A stretch of 43,975 bases of DNA, taken from NCBI RefSeq assembly GCF_902829295.1, contig NZ_CADEPL010000029.1:1-43975 (forward strand), given 5' to 3'. Positions 33,566 to 43,869 of this stretch are shown here, piece by piece. A model generated the notes under the pieces. The model was not told the DNA's origin. It saw only the letters and a list, made by a program, of their open reading frames with translations, and did no database searches. Position numbers and translations under genes: made by a program. Positions within the stretch are counted from its first letter, which is position 1. Each line of letters begins with the position of its first letter. The stretch comes from Vogesella oryzae. GTDB lineage: Bacteria > Pseudomonadota > Gammaproteobacteria > Burkholderiales > Chromobacteriaceae.

Positions 33566-34381
33566 ATGCTGATAACCCGCGTCATTACGGCGTTGTTACT
33601 GTTGCCCATCATGCTGGGCGCTGTGTTCTATTTTCCGGCCCCGCTGTGGGCGGCGTTTTCCTGGCTGGTTGTTGGTCTGGCGTTGCGGGAGTTCTCTCGC
33701 ATGGCTGCTATCAAAGGTTGGCCGCAGGTGATCTACCTGCTGTTCAGCTCGTTGTTGGCAGCCGGTTTTTGGCAGCTGCCGGTCGCAGGGCAGGGGCAGG
33801 TAGCGGATGTTGTGCTTATGCTGGCATTGCCGGTGTGGCTGCTGCTGGCGCCGCTGTGGTTGGCACAGCGCTGGCCATTGCCGCGTGGTGTCAAAGCCAT
33901 GCTGTTGGGCTGGGTGCTGATGTTTCCGGCTTGGCTTGGCTTTTTGGCCTGGCGGCCGGATGATGCGACAGCCAGCGGTATGCATTTGCTGGCCGTTATG
34001 GGTTTGGTGTGGATTGCGGATATTGCCGCCTATTTTGCAGGCAAGGCCTTCGGGCGACGTAAGCTGGCCCCGTCTATTAGTCCTGGCAAGAGCTGGGAGG
34101 GTGTGGTCGGCGCCGTGCTGGGCGTGGCGGCGTATGTCTGGTTGGTGCTGCAGCTGGGGTGGCTGCAGCTGGATCTGCCGTTGCCAGGCCTGTTGCTGCT
34201 CGCGCTAGGGTTGACCGCCGTGAGTGTGGTCGGTGATTTGCTGGAGTCCTGGTTCAAGCGTAGTGCCGGCATCAAGGACAGTAGCAATCTGTTGCCTGGC
34301 CACGGTGGTGTCTATGACCGTATTGACAGCCTGATTGCGGTGCTGGCGGTGTCTGCAGCCTTGCAGCGTCTGTTTGCCTGA
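33566..34381 (+). CDS. cdsA: Phosphatidate cytidylyltransferase
   Basis: A 271-residue polytopic inner-membrane enzyme that makes CDP-diacylglycerol from phosphatidate and CTP. About eight hydrophobic segments are visible. The signature S-V-V-G-D-L-L-E-S-W-F-K-R, then IKDSSNLLPGHGGVYDRIDS, lies near the C-terminus with its metal-binding aspartates. It starts 3 bases after uppS. Confidence 0.96.
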   Translation: MLITRVITALLLLPIMLGAVFYFPAPLWAAFSWLVVGLALREFSRMAAIKGWPQVIYLLFSSLLAAGFWQLPVAGQGQVADVVLMLALPVWLLLAPLWLAQRWPLPRGVKAMLLGWVLMFPAWLGFLAWRPDDATASGMHLLAVMGLVWIADIAAYFAGKAFGRRKLAPSISPGKSWEGVVGAVLGVAAYVWLVLQLGWLQLDLPLPGLLLLALGLTAVSVVGDLLESWFKRSAGIKDSSNLLPGHGGVYDRIDSLIAVLAVSAALQRLFA

Positions 34382-34404
34382 GCAATTCTTGCCTTAAGGT
34401 TTTC

Positions 34405-35583
34405 ATGAAGCTCCAAAAAATCACGGTTTTGGGATCGACCGGTAGTATCGGCGGCAGTACGCTGGATGTGGTGGCGATGCACCCGGAGCGCTATCAGGTA
34501 TATGCGCTGGCTGCCAATAGTCAGGTCGATAAGCTGTTCGAGCAATGTCTACGCTTTCGCCCGGAATTCGCTGTGCTGGTGGATGTTGCTGCCGCCTCCC
34601 TGTTGCGTAATCGCCTGGCTGAGGTGGGTAGCCGTACCGAAGTGTTGCACGGCGCGGCGGCGCTAGAAGCTGTCGCCACTGCCGATCAGGTCGATATGGT
34701 AATGGCGGCAATTGTTGGTGCCGCCGGTTTGCGGCCAACTATCGCTGCGGCATTGGCTGGGAAGCGCATTCTGCTGGCAAACAAAGAGTCGCTGGTTGTG
34801 GCCGGTGATTTGTTCATGCAGGCGGTGCGCAATGGCGGTGCCGAGTTGCTGCCGGTGGATAGCGAGCATAATGCGCTGTTCCAGTCGCTACCCGCCGGAT
34901 TTGATGGTGATCTTGCTGGCGCGGGTATCGAAGAGCTGATTCTGACTGCATCGGGTGGTCCGTTTCGCCAGCATACTCTAGAGCAACTGCAGCAGGTTTC
35001 GGCGGAAGATGCCTGCCGGCATCCCAACTGGGTGATGGGGCGCAAGATTTCGGTCGACTCCGCTTCATTGATGAACAAGGGTCTGGAAGTTATCGAGGCG
35101 CACTGGCTGTTTGCTACCCCGCCGGAGCGCATCAAGGTGGTGGTTCATCCGCAAAGCGTGATTCATTCCATGGTGCGGTACTGCGATGGTTCGGTGATTG
35201 CCCAGTTGGGGACGCCAGACATGCGTACTCCTATTGCATATGCGATGGCTTGGCCGCAGCGTATTGCTGCGCCGGTGGCGCCGCTGGATTTCATGGCCTT
35301 GTCGTCGCTGACCTTTGAACAGCCCGATCTGCAGCGTTTCCCATGTCTGCGGTTGGCCTTCGACTGTTTGCATGCTGGTGGGGATGCGTCGGCTGTATTG
35401 AATGCGGCCAACGAGGTGGCGGTGGCTGCATTCCTGTCTGGTCGTCTGGCTTTCTTGCAAATTCCCCGATTGATCGAGAGAGCGCTGGAGCAGAGTGACC
35501 TGGCATTGAGCCGGGATCTTGATGGCTTGCTGGAGAAAGATGCCATGGTGCGCAATATCGTACAGGGCTGGATTGCCGGATGA
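34405..35583 (+). CDS. dxr: 1-deoxy-D-xylulose 5-phosphate reductoisomerase
   Basis: 392 residues; second step of the MEP isoprenoid pathway. NADPH motif LGSTGSIGGSTLDV (9-22), metal ligands in PVDSEHNALFQ, the loop SGGPFR, and MGRKISVDSASLMNKGLEVIEAHWLF are all complete. It supplies precursors used by UppS upstream. Its stop overlaps the rseP ATG. 10-mers at 34730 and 35403. Confidence 0.97.
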   Translation: MKLQKITVLGSTGSIGGSTLDVVAMHPERYQVYALAANSQVDKLFEQCLRFRPEFAVLVDVAAASLLRNRLAEVGSRTEVLHGAAALEAVATADQVDMVMAAIVGAAGLRPTIAAALAGKRILLANKESLVVAGDLFMQAVRNGGAELLPVDSEHNALFQSLPAGFDGDLAGAGIEELILTASGGPFRQHTLEQLQQVSAEDACRHPNWVMGRKISVDSASLMNKGLEVIEAHWLFATPPERIKVVVHPQSVIHSMVRYCDGSVIAQLGTPDMRTPIAYAMAWPQRIAAPVAPLDFMALSSLTFEQPDLQRFPCLRLAFDCLHAGGDASAVLNAANEVAVAAFLSGRLAFLQIPRLIERALEQSDLALSRDLDGLLEKDAMVRNIVQGWIAG

Positions 35584-36917
35584 CGGTGCTGGCATTCCTG
35601 TTGGTCATCGGTGTGCTGGTGACCTTTCATGAGTTTGGGCACTTTCTTGCTGCTCGCGCTTGCGGCGTCAAGGTGCTGACCTTTTCCATCGGTTTTGGCC
35701 GGAAGTTGTTTTCCTGGCAGCGTGGCGAAACCGAGTGGCGAATTGCGCTGATCCCGCTGGGTGGCTTTGTGCGCATGCTGGATTCGCGCGAAGGCGATGT
35801 GCCAGACGGAGATCGTGACCGCGCTTTCGATGCCCGTCCGGTATGGCAACGCATGATTGTGGTGGCGGCTGGTCCGGTGGCCAACCTGTTGTTGGCTGTG
35901 TTGCTGTTTTCCTGGACGATGTCGGGCATGCAGACTTCTCAGCAGCCGCTGGTGGGAACTGTGGTTGCCGAAACCGCAGCTGCCGCTGCGGGTTTGCGGG
36001 CAGGAGATCGCGTGCTGGCTGTAAATGGTCGCAATGTGCAGGATTGGGGGGAGTTGCGCGGCACACTGGAGGATGTTATTGCCGACGGCGGCAAGCCGCG
36101 ATTGCTGATCCAGCGGCAGCAGCAACAATTGTCGGTGTCGCTGGATTTGCTGCGCTTCAATTTGCAGACGCTGGATCAGCATACTTTTGCCCGGCTGGGG
36201 CTGATGCCGGTTCGATATTTGCCCAAAATTGGCGCGGTGTTGCCGGGTGGCGCGGGCGAGCGTGCCGGCCTGCGGTCTGGTGATGTGTTGCTATCGGTTG
36301 ATGACAAGCCGGTGGTGAGTTGGGAAGGCTGGGTGCAGTGGGTGCAGAATCACCCGGGCAAGCTTATGCAATTGCGCGTGCTCCGCTCTGGCAAGGAACT
36401 GCCTTTGTCATTGCGTCCAGACTCGGTGGAGCTGGATGGACAGCAGCTTGGGCGTATCGGCGTGGCTCCTGTGCTGGACGAAGTATGGCTTAAGCAGTCA
36501 TTGCAGACTCGCTATGTCGGCGCGAGGGACGCTGTTGTTGCCGCAGTAAAACGTACCGCCGATTTGAGCGCCAGCTCGCTACGGATGATGCTGGCCATGT
36601 TCGGTGGAACCGTATCGCTTGATGCGTTAAGCGGTCCGTTAACCATTGCCGAATATGCCGGCAAGAGCGCGGATGCCGGGATCAATGCGTTGCTGGAATT
36701 CATGGCGCTGATCAGTGTCAGTCTTGGGGTGTTTAATCTGCTCCCTATACCTGTATTGGATGGTGGACACTTGCTGTATCATGTCGTCGAATTGATTCGG
36801 GGGCGGCCGCTCCCGGAACGTGCGTATGAAGTCGGGCAGCGCTTGGGGATGGCATTCATCATGACTGTCATGCTGCTGGCCCTATTCAATGACTTCGCCC
36901 GGCTGCTGGCCCAATAG
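35580..36917 (+). CDS. rseP: Site-2 intramembrane zinc protease
   Basis: This 445-residue inner-membrane protease cleaves anti-sigma factor RseA-type substrates and signal-peptide remnants. The zinc motif H17-E18-F-G-H21 is in TM1. Two PDZ regions (about 110-185 and 205-290) follow, then the LDG motif (NLLPIPVLDGGHLLYH), which supplies the third zinc ligand. ATGA overlap with dxr. Confidence 0.96.
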   Translation: MTVLAFLLVIGVLVTFHEFGHFLAARACGVKVLTFSIGFGRKLFSWQRGETEWRIALIPLGGFVRMLDSREGDVPDGDRDRAFDARPVWQRMIVVAAGPVANLLLAVLLFSWTMSGMQTSQQPLVGTVVAETAAAAAGLRAGDRVLAVNGRNVQDWGELRGTLEDVIADGGKPRLLIQRQQQQLSVSLDLLRFNLQTLDQHTFARLGLMPVRYLPKIGAVLPGGAGERAGLRSGDVLLSVDDKPVVSWEGWVQWVQNHPGKLMQLRVLRSGKELPLSLRPDSVELDGQQLGRIGVAPVLDEVWLKQSLQTRYVGARDAVVAAVKRTADLSASSLRMMLAMFGGTVSLDALSGPLTIAEYAGKSADAGINALLEFMALISVSLGVFNLLPIPVLDGGHLLYHVVELIRGRPLPERAYEVGQRLGMAFIMTVMLLALFNDFARLLAQ

Positions 36918-36926
36918 GGAAAACTA

Positions 36927-39221
36927 ATGAATAAACGTTTTATTGCCGCTGCTGTTTCTGCCGTTTTCATGTCGCCGCTTTGGGCTGCCGACAGTTTCGT
37001 CATCAAGGATATTCGTGTTGAAGGGTTGCAGCGCACCGAGCCTGGCACCGTCTTCAACTACCTGCCATTGAAGGTAGGTGACAGCTTTACCGAGGATAAA
37101 GCCTCCTCAGCGATCAAGGCACTGTTTGCCACCGGTTTTTTCAATGATGTCCGCGTCGAGACTGACCACGATGTAGTCGTGGTGTCGGTGAATGAGCGTC
37201 CGGTTATTTCGCGCCTGGATATCAGTGGTGCCAAGGAGTTCAACAAGGATCAGCTGGTCAAGGCACTCAAAGATAACGGACTTGCCGAGTCGCGTATTTT
37301 TGATCAGGGCCTGCTGGATCAGGCAATCCAGGAACTGAAACGTCAGTATTTCAGCAAGGGCAAGTATTCGGTTGAAATCGTCCCGCAAATTACCAAACTC
37401 GATCGCAACCGGCTGGCGATTACTCTCGATATCGTCGAAGGTGTTACTGCCAAGATCAGCAGTATCCACATTGTTGGTGCGCGCCACTTCAATGAAGCCG
37501 ACTTGCTGGACGAGTTTTCCCTGACGACCTCCGGTTACATGACCTGGCTGTCCAAGTCCGATCAGTACTCGCGGCAGCAACTTTCGGCCGATCTGGAAAA
37601 ATTACGCGCCTTCTACCTGAACCAAGGTTTTGCCGAGTTCAATATTGACTCGACCCAGGTTTCCATCAGTGCAGATAAAAAAGAAGTTTACCTGACGATC
37701 AATATCACCGAGGGCCTGCAGTACAAAGTGTCCGAGGTGCGCTTGGCCGGTGATCTGAAAGTGCCGGAAGCAGAGCTCAAAAAATTGCTGACGGTTCAGC
37801 CAGGGGCACTGTTCAATCGCGAGAAGGTTACCGAGTCGGTTACCGCGCTTTCTGACCGGCTGGGGGCCGAGGGCTATGCCTTTGCCAATGTAAATGTTAC
37901 TCCCGAGTTCGATAAAGATAAGCAAAACCTAGTGCTGACCTTCTTTGTTGATCCGGGTCGTCTGACCACCGTACGTCGAGTCAGCATTGCCGGTAACTTG
38001 CGTACCCGCGACGAGGTGATTCGTCGTGAATTGCGTCAGCTGGAAAGCTCGCAGTACAACGCTGCGGCGATCAAGCGCAGCAAAGAGCGCCTTGAACTGT
38101 TGGGCTACTTCGAAACGGTTGATGTCGAAACCCCGCCGGTGGCCGATACGCCTGATCAGGTCGACATGCTGGTAAACGTGAAGGAACGCTCTACCGGCGC
38201 GATCCAGGCCGGCATCGGCTATGCGCAGGATGATGGTCTGCAACTGTCGGCATCCGTGTCGCAATCCAACGTATTGGGTTCGGGCAAGTCGGTATCCGTC
38301 AACTTCAACCAGGGCAAGTCGTCCAAGGTCTATGCGGTTTCGTTTACTGACCCGTATTACACGCCGGATGGTGTCAGCATCGGCTATGACGTGTACCACC
38401 GTATTAGTACTCCGTATAACTCGAACACCTCCAGCTACGATCTGTACAAGAACGCAACGACCGGTGCAATGATGCGTTTCGGGGTGCCGGTTACCGAGTA
38501 CGATCGCATCAATTTTGGTTTGGGCGCCGAGTTCAGCAACCTCACGCTGAGTAGTGACAGCCCGGAACAGTACCAGGCGTTTGTTGCGGAAAACGGCAGT
38601 CGCAACAAGACGCTGCTGAGTACGGCTGGCTGGTCTCGCGATACCCGCGACAGTGCGTTGTGGCCAACCCGTGGCTACAACATGAGCGTCAATGTCAACG
38701 TGGGCTTGCCCGGTGGTGATCTGCAGTACTACCGCGTTACGCATAGCGAGAACTGGTTCTGGCCGCTATCAAAGAACGTAACCTTCGCGCTGGGTGGCGA
38801 TGTGGGTTATGCCAACAGTTATGGCCAGACCAAGACCCTGCCGTTCTTCCAGAATTTCTATGTGGGTGGTTTTGGTTCTGTGCGAGGCTATGACAGTGGC
38901 AGTCTGGGGCCGCGAGACTCCAGTGGCGATGCACTGGGCGGGACGCGTAAAGTGAGCGGTTCGGCCGAACTGCTGTTCCCGTTCCCGGGTATGCGCGACA
39001 ACCGTAGCCTGCGTGCCAGTGTCTTCTTTGATGCCGGTACGGTGTGGGATGACAAGATCAGTTCGACCTCGGCAACGGATGCGCTGCGTTACTCGACCGG
39101 CGTCGGGCTGGCATGGCTGTCTCCGATCGGGCCGATGAAGTTCAGCTATGCCTTCCCGCTTGCCAAGAAAGAGGGTGATAACGTGCAACGCTTCCAGTTC
39201 CTGCTGGGGCAGACCTTCTAA
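36927..39221 (+). CDS. bamA: Outer-membrane protein assembly factor BamA
   Basis: 764 residues. A signal peptide (about 1-21) ends MSPLWAA|D. Five POTRA domains fill about 22-420, and a 16-strand barrel follows with the conserved loop-6 motif VRGYDSGSLGPRD and a C-terminal F. It inserts beta-barrel proteins into the outer membrane. It lies 9 bases after rseP and 9 bases before skp, as in most proteobacteria. No 10-mer copy lies in this long gene. Confidence 0.98.
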   Translation: MNKRFIAAAVSAVFMSPLWAADSFVIKDIRVEGLQRTEPGTVFNYLPLKVGDSFTEDKASSAIKALFATGFFNDVRVETDHDVVVVSVNERPVISRLDISGAKEFNKDQLVKALKDNGLAESRIFDQGLLDQAIQELKRQYFSKGKYSVEIVPQITKLDRNRLAITLDIVEGVTAKISSIHIVGARHFNEADLLDEFSLTTSGYMTWLSKSDQYSRQQLSADLEKLRAFYLNQGFAEFNIDSTQVSISADKKEVYLTINITEGLQYKVSEVRLAGDLKVPEAELKKLLTVQPGALFNREKVTESVTALSDRLGAEGYAFANVNVTPEFDKDKQNLVLTFFVDPGRLTTVRRVSIAGNLRTRDEVIRRELRQLESSQYNAAAIKRSKERLELLGYFETVDVETPPVADTPDQVDMLVNVKERSTGAIQAGIGYAQDDGLQLSASVSQSNVLGSGKSVSVNFNQGKSSKVYAVSFTDPYYTPDGVSIGYDVYHRISTPYNSNTSSYDLYKNATTGAMMRFGVPVTEYDRINFGLGAEFSNLTLSSDSPEQYQAFVAENGSRNKTLLSTAGWSRDTRDSALWPTRGYNMSVNVNVGLPGGDLQYYRVTHSENWFWPLSKNVTFALGGDVGYANSYGQTKTLPFFQNFYVGGFGSVRGYDSGSLGPRDSSGDALGGTRKVSGSAELLFPFPGMRDNRSLRASVFFDAGTVWDDKISSTSATDALRYSTGVGLAWLSPIGPMKFSYAFPLAKKEGDNVQRFQFLLGQTF

Positions 39222-39230
39222 GGGCGGCGT

Positions 39231-39725
39231 ATGAGACTGAATCCTCTATTCCTAACGGGCCTGCTGGCTGCGCTGCTGTTATCCGGTGGCGCGCAGGCTG
39301 CTGATTTGAAAATTGGCTATATCAATACCGAACGCGTTTATCGAGAGGCGGCACCGGCGATTGTTGCGCAGAAAAAGCTGGAGAAAGAGTTTGCTCCGCG
39401 CGAGCAGGAGCTGAAACGGTTGGCCGCTCGTGGCAAAGAGCTTGAAGCGTTAATGGCGCGCAATCGTAATAGCGAAGTGGATCAGAAGGCTCAGGAACGG
39501 GAGCTAGCTTCGGTCGAGCGCGAATACCAGGCCAAGACCCGCGATTTTCGCGATGATCTGAACCAGCGCCGCAATGAAGAGTTTGCTGCGGTTCAGGAGC
39601 GGGCCAATCGCATCATCCGGCAGCTGGCCGAGCGCGAACAGTTCGATCTGATATTGCAGGATGCGGTGTATGTCAGCCCCAAACTCGATATCACGCCAAG
39701 AGTGCTCAAGGAGCTGGAGAAGTAA
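39231..39725 (+). CDS. skp: Periplasmic chaperone Skp/OmpH
   Basis: A 164-residue protein. A signal peptide (LLAALLLSGGAQA|ADLKIG) is followed by KIGYINTERVYREAAPA, the OmpH start. A long charged coiled coil forms the tentacles and YVSPKLDITPRVLKELEK ends it. It holds unfolded outer-membrane proteins for BamA. Confidence 0.95.
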   Translation: MRLNPLFLTGLLAALLLSGGAQAADLKIGYINTERVYREAAPAIVAQKKLEKEFAPREQELKRLAARGKELEALMARNRNSEVDQKAQERELASVEREYQAKTRDFRDDLNQRRNEEFAAVQERANRIIRQLAEREQFDLILQDAVYVSPKLDITPRVLKELEK

Positions 39726-39747
39726 GCTTCAGCAGCCAGGAAAACCC

Positions 39748-39775
39748 GAAGCCGACAGCCTGTCGGCTTCATTGT
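39748..39775 (+). terminator. Hairpin between skp and lpxD
   Basis: GAAGCCGACA pairs with TGTCGGCTTC around GCC, followed by ATTGTTG. It lies 23 bases after the skp stop and 18 bases before lpxD. Partial termination is likely. Confidence 0.7.
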
Positions 39776-39787
39776 TGATGACATCTG

Positions 39788-40831
39788 ATGAAACTTTCCC
39801 AAATTGTCGCCGTGCTGGGCGGCGAGCTGCGTGGCGAAGATCGCGAGATTAGCCGTCTTGCGCCAATGGGCGAAGCGGCAGCGCAAGAGATTACCTTTCT
39901 TGCCAATCCGAAATTCCGCAGTCAGCTGGCGAGCTGTCAGGCTGGTGCCATTATCGTCAAGCCGGCACTGGCTGATGAGGCGCAGAAAGAAGATCGCAGC
40001 CTGATCCTGATTGCCGATCCGTACCTTTATTTTGCCAAAGTTGCCACGTTGTTCAACCCGCCGGCAAAGGCACGTGCCGGAGTGCATGCCAGTGCCGTTA
40101 TCGGTGACGGGGCCCGTATTGCCGCCAGCGCCGAAGTGCGCGAACTGGTCAGTGTTGGCCGCAATGTGGTGATCGGAGAGCGCTGCATTCTGCATCCGGG
40201 TGTGGTGCTTGGTGATGACGTAGAGTTGGGTGACGACGTGGTGTTGTACCCGAATGTCACTGTCTATCACGGTTGCCGCTTGGGTAACCGCGTTGGCGTG
40301 CATAGCGGCACGGTGATCGGTGCCGATGGCTTCGGTCTGGCCTGGGCTGGCGACAGCTGGTACAAAATTCCGCAAACCGGTCGTGTCATCATTGAGGACG
40401 ATGTCGAGATCGGTGCCAACACCACCATTGATCGTGGAGCGTTGACCGACACCATCATTCGCAAGGATGCCAAAATCGACAACCTGGTGCAGGTGGCGCA
40501 TAACGTGGAGATCGGTGCACATACCGCCATTGCCGGTTGTGCCGGTATTGCCGGTAGTACCAAGATCGGCGCCAATTGCACTATCGGCGGCGCTGCGATG
40601 ATGGTTGGCCACATAGAGATTGCCGATCATACCCACATTGGCGGCGGCACGCTGGTATCCAAATCCATTCGTAACGCCGACAATTACGCGTCGTCGTTCC
40701 CGCTTTCCACCTATAAAGACTGGCTGACAAATGCCTCGCACTTGCGGCACCTGGATCAGCTGGTCACCCGTGTCAAACAACTTGAAAAAGCACTGAAAGA
40801 AGTGCAACAGAACAAGGACGTACAAGCATGA
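39788..40831 (+). CDS. lpxD: UDP-3-O-acylglucosamine N-acyltransferase
   Basis: 347 residues; third step of lipid A synthesis. An N-terminal uridine-binding domain (about 1-95) precedes a left-handed beta-helix of hexapeptide repeats. The catalytic histidine is in [12 protein letters not shown] (about 237). A C-terminal helix follows. Its stop overlaps the fabZ ATG (ATGA). The ribosome site is weak. Confidence 0.97.
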   Translation: MKLSQIVAVLGGELRGEDREISRLAPMGEAAAQEITFLANPKFRSQLASCQAGAIIVKPALADEAQKEDRSLILIADPYLYFAKVATLFNPPAKARAGVHASAVIGDGARIAASAEVRELVSVGRNVVIGERCILHPGVVLGDDVELGDDVVLYPNVTVYHGCRLGNRVGVHSGTVIGADGFGLAWAGDSWYKIPQTGRVIIEDDVEIGANTTIDRGALTDTIIRKDAKIDNLVQVAHNVEIGAHTAIAGCAGIAGSTKIGANCTIGGAAMMVGHIEIADHTHIGGGTLVSKSIRNADNYASSFPLSTYKDWLTNASHLRHLDQLVTRVKQLEKALKEVQQNKDVQA

Positions 40832-41301
40832 CCGACGCAGTTAACAACACCGACAACGCCGCAGTACACATCGACGTGCGCGAGATCATGAGCTATCTGC
40901 CGCACCGTTATCCGTTCCTGCTGGTGGACCGTGTTACCGAATTCGTGGCAGATACCCGCATCAAGGCGCTGAAAAATGTCACCATTAACGAGCCGTTCTT
41001 CATGGGCCACTTCGAGCAATATCCGGTAATGCCGGGCGTGCTGATCATCGAAGCGCTGGCACAGGCGGCAGGTATCCTGGCGATCAAGAGCCAGGGCCAG
41101 CGTGCCGAGAATGAGCTGTATTTTTTTGTCGGCATCGACAATGCCCGTTTCAAGCGCCAGGTGGTGCCGGGTGACCAGCTGGTATTCGAAGTGGAAACCA
41201 TCACCGTCAAGCGCGGCATCGGCAAGTACAGCGCCCGTGCACTGGTGGATGGCCAGGTGGCTTGCGAAGCCGAAATCATGTGTGCCAAGCGCGAGGTGTA
41301 A
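40828..41301 (+). CDS. fabZ: 3-hydroxyacyl-ACP dehydratase FabZ
   Basis: This 157-residue hot-dog-fold enzyme dehydrates 3-hydroxyacyl-ACP, competing with LpxA/LpxD for the same acyl-[16 protein letters not shown], the catalytic H in [14 protein letters not shown] and E in [10 protein letters not shown] are present. The ATG overlaps the lpxD stop. Confidence 0.97.
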   Translation: MTDAVNNTDNAAVHIDVREIMSYLPHRYPFLLVDRVTEFVADTRIKALKNVTINEPFFMGHFEQYPVMPGVLIIEALAQAAGILAIKSQGQRAENELYFFVGIDNARFKRQVVPGDQLVFEVETITVKRGIGKYSARALVDGQVACEAEIMCAKREV

Positions 41302-41303
41302 GC

Positions 41304-42077
41304 ATGGCAATCCATCCTACCGCCATTATCGCGGAAGGCGCCAAGATCGCGCCGGATGTGGAAATCGGTGCCTACAGCATTATCGGGGCCAATGTCAGCA
41401 TCGACAGCGGCACCTGGATCGGCCCGCATGTGGTAATCGAAGGGCATACCAGCATCGGCAAGAACAACCGCATCTTCCAGTTCTGCTCGCTGGGTGCGGT
41501 GCCGCAGGATAAAAAATATGCCGGCGAACCGACCCGACTGGAAATCGGCGATGGCAATACCATCCGCGAATTCTGCACCTTCAATATCGGTACTGCGCAG
41601 GACGTGGGTGTTACCCGCATGGGCAACAATAACTGGATCATGGCCTATGTGCATCTGGGCCATGATTGCCAGGTCGGTAACAACACCATCTTCGCCAATA
41701 ACGCGACCCTCGGCGGGCACGTACATATCGGTGACTGGGTCATCCTGGGTGGCTTTACCAGCGTGCACCAGTTCTGCCATATCGGCGCCCATGCCATGAC
41801 GGCTTTCTCCAGTGCCGTGGCGCAGGATGTGCCGCCGTACGTGATGGCGCACGGCAACCGCGCGGTGCCCAGCGGCATCAACGCCGAGGGACTGAAGCGT
41901 CGCGGCTTCTCGCCGGAGCAGATCCGCAATATCCGCAATGCCTACAAGTCGCTGTACCGCAAAGGGCTGTCTTTTGACGATGCCAAGGCGGAAATCACCG
42001 CTGCGGCAGCAGGTAATGCCGAACTTGATTTGTTCGTGCAATTTTTCGAGACAGCCAACCGCGGCATTATCCGTTAA
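41304..42077 (+). CDS. lpxA: UDP-N-acetylglucosamine acyltransferase
   Basis: 257 residues; first step of lipid A synthesis. Hexapeptide beta-helix from the start ([20 protein letters not shown]), with the catalytic histidine in [14 protein letters not shown] (about 121). A helical C-terminal domain follows. The ATG lies 2 bases after fabZ. Confidence 0.97.
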   Translation: MAIHPTAIIAEGAKIAPDVEIGAYSIIGANVSIDSGTWIGPHVVIEGHTSIGKNNRIFQFCSLGAVPQDKKYAGEPTRLEIGDGNTIREFCTFNIGTAQDVGVTRMGNNNWIMAYVHLGHDCQVGNNTIFANNATLGGHVHIGDWVILGGFTSVHQFCHIGAHAMTAFSSAVAQDVPPYVMAHGNRAVPSGINAEGLKRRGFSPEQIRNIRNAYKSLYRKGLSFDDAKAEITAAAAGNAELDLFVQFFETANRGIIR

Positions 42078-42080
42078 TCC

Positions 42081-43250
42081 ATGACTGCAAAGCTGTTTAC
42101 CCGCCCGGGTGCCCTCAAGGTGGCCATGGTCGCCGGCGAGGCCTCGGGCGATCTGTTGGGTGCGCATCTGATGGACGCGCTGCGCCATGCCCATCCGCTG
42201 GTCGAGTTTGCCGGCATTGGCGGGCCGCGCATGGTGGCGCGTGGTTTTCATAGCCAGGTACCGCAGGAAAAACTGGCGGTGCGCGGCTATCTGGAAGTGC
42301 TGAAAAGCCTGCCAGCGTTGCTGCGTATCCGTCGGAATTTGCGCAAGACGCTAATAGCCGAACGGCCGGACGTGTTTGTCGGCATCGATGCGCCGGACTT
42401 CAATCTCGGCTTGGAGAAAAGCCTGCGCAAGGCCGGGCTGCGAACCGTGCATTATGTCAGTCCATCGGTGTGGGCCTGGCGGCCGGAGCGGGTAAGCAAG
42501 ATTGGTGAGTCTGCCGATCTGGTGCTGTGCCTGTTCCCGATGGAAAAGCCGCTGTACGACGCTGCCGGGGTGCATGCGACCTATATCGGCCACCCGCTGG
42601 CAGGCGAAATCCCGTTTACCCCGGATCGTGATGCCATGCGCGAGCAACTGGGGCTGCGCAAGCAGGGGCCGGTGTTTGCCCTGTTGCCGGGTAGCCGCCG
42701 CAGCGAGCTGGATTTCATGGGCGGGTTGTATATCGAGGTGGCTCGCAAGCTGCTGCAGGAGTATCCGGACGCCGAATTCCTGGTGCCACTGGCCACGCGG
42801 CCAACCCTTGATCAGTTCGATCAGCTGCTTAGCCGCCACAAGGCGTGGGATCTGCCGATCCGCAAGCTGATTGGCCATGCGCAGATGGCGATGATCGCGG
42901 CTGACGTGGTGCTGGTGACCAGTGGCACCGCCACGCTGGAAGTGGCGCTGACCAAGCGGCCGATGGTGATCAGTTACAAGCTGTCGTGGCTGACCTACCA
43001 GCTGGTCAAGCGCAAGCTCAAGTTGCCGTATGTCGGCTTGCCCAATGTGCTGGCCGGGCGTTTCGTGGTGCCGGAATTGCTGCAGAAGGATGCTACGGTA
43101 GAGAAGTTGGCCGCGGCAGTCAGCAAGCTGTATCAGGACCAGGATAGCCGGCAGGAAATCATCACCACCTTCGAGCGCCTGCACGAGGAACTGAAGCAGG
43201 ACTCCGCCAAGTTGGCCGCACGCGCGGTATTGCGGGTGGCGCGGTGCTGA
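42081..43250 (+). CDS. lpxB: Lipid-A-disaccharide synthase
   Basis: A 389-residue GT19 glycosyltransferase that joins UDP-2,3-diacylglucosamine and lipid [18 protein letters not shown] at the start, [12 protein letters not shown] and [10 protein letters not shown] are the family blocks. It overlaps rnhB by 7 bases. Sites of the 10-mer family are at 42798, 43107 and 43211. Confidence 0.97.
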   Translation: MTAKLFTRPGALKVAMVAGEASGDLLGAHLMDALRHAHPLVEFAGIGGPRMVARGFHSQVPQEKLAVRGYLEVLKSLPALLRIRRNLRKTLIAERPDVFVGIDAPDFNLGLEKSLRKAGLRTVHYVSPSVWAWRPERVSKIGESADLVLCLFPMEKPLYDAAGVHATYIGHPLAGEIPFTPDRDAMREQLGLRKQGPVFALLPGSRRSELDFMGGLYIEVARKLLQEYPDAEFLVPLATRPTLDQFDQLLSRHKAWDLPIRKLIGHAQMAMIAADVVLVTSGTATLEVALTKRPMVISYKLSWLTYQLVKRKLKLPYVGLPNVLAGRFVVPELLQKDATVEKLAAAVSKLYQDQDSRQEIITTFERLHEELKQDSAKLAARAVLRVARC

Positions 43251-43828
43251 TCTGCGGCGTGGACGAAGCCGGCCGCGGCCCGCTGGTCGGCGCCGTTTAC
43301 ACTGCGGCAGTGATTCTGGACCCGGTGCAGCCGATTGCCGGGCTGGCCGACTCCAAGGTGCTGAGCGAAGCGAAGCGCGAGGCGCTGGCACTGGAGATTC
43401 GCGCCAAGGCGCTGGCGTGGTTCATCGCCCGGGCCGATGCCGACGAGATCGATCAGCGCAATATCTTCCAGGCCACCATGCTGGCGATGGTGCGCGCGGT
43501 AGACGGATTGGCGATTGTGCCGGACAAGGTGCTGATCGACGGCAACAAGATACCCAAGACGCTGCGTTTGCCGGCCGAGGCCATCGTCAAGGGCGATGCC
43601 AAGGTGGCGGAAATCTCGGCGGCATCGATTCTGGCCAAGACCGCGCGCGACGCCGAAATGATCGCGCTGGACCGGCAATATCCGCAGTACGGTTTCGCCC
43701 GCCACAAGGGCTACCCGACGCCCGAGCATCTGGCGGCCATCGTGGCTCACGGCGTATTGCCACAACATCGACGCAGCTTTGCGCCGGTGCGGGCGCAACT
43801 GGCGGCCCAGCAGGGTAGCCTGTTCTAA
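43244..43828 (+). CDS. rnhB: Ribonuclease HII
   Basis: 194 residues; cuts RNA in RNA/DNA hybrids and at single ribonucleotides. The [12 protein letters not shown] motif holds the first D/E pair. [14 protein letters not shown] in VLIDGNKIP and the late D in [10 protein letters not shown] complete the site. GTG at 43244 starts inside the lpxB end. The bamA-skp-lpxDAB-fabZ-rnhB order is conserved in many Gram-negatives. Confidence 0.95.
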   Translation: MLICGVDEAGRGPLVGAVYTAAVILDPVQPIAGLADSKVLSEAKREALALEIRAKALAWFIARADADEIDQRNIFQATMLAMVRAVDGLAIVPDKVLIDGNKIPKTLRLPAEAIVKGDAKVAEISAASILAKTARDAEMIALDRQYPQYGFARHKGYPTPEHLAAIVAHGVLPQHRRSFAPVRAQLAAQQGSLF

Positions 43829-43869
43829 ACGCACGCACGCTCGCCGATCCGGCGCAAGCCAACCCACTT

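Larger units (their letters stand above)
249..43220. repeat. Dispersed 10-mer TGCGGCCAAC (candidate DNA uptake sequence)
   Basis: Exact copies were found by eye. On + they start at 1921, 3663, 5056, 7586, 9549, 15286, 21661, 24038, 30797, 33319, 34730 and 35403. The complement GTTGGCCGCA starts at 249, 1931, 9929, 13443, 15989, 16009, 23591, 24872, 27258, 27972, 33717, 40154 and 43211. Eleven more sites keep the 9-base core GCGGCCAAC, for example near 7596, 8785, 9822, 10396, 12118, 24180, 28912, 39419, 42798 and 43107. Inside genes the word is read as A-A-N, L-A-A, V-G-R, R-P-T, W-P-Q and C-G-Q, so the DNA and not a peptide is conserved. At about 60% GC a random 10-mer of this composition would be expected well under once in 44 kb. 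Its uptake function is an inference. Confidence 0.75.
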
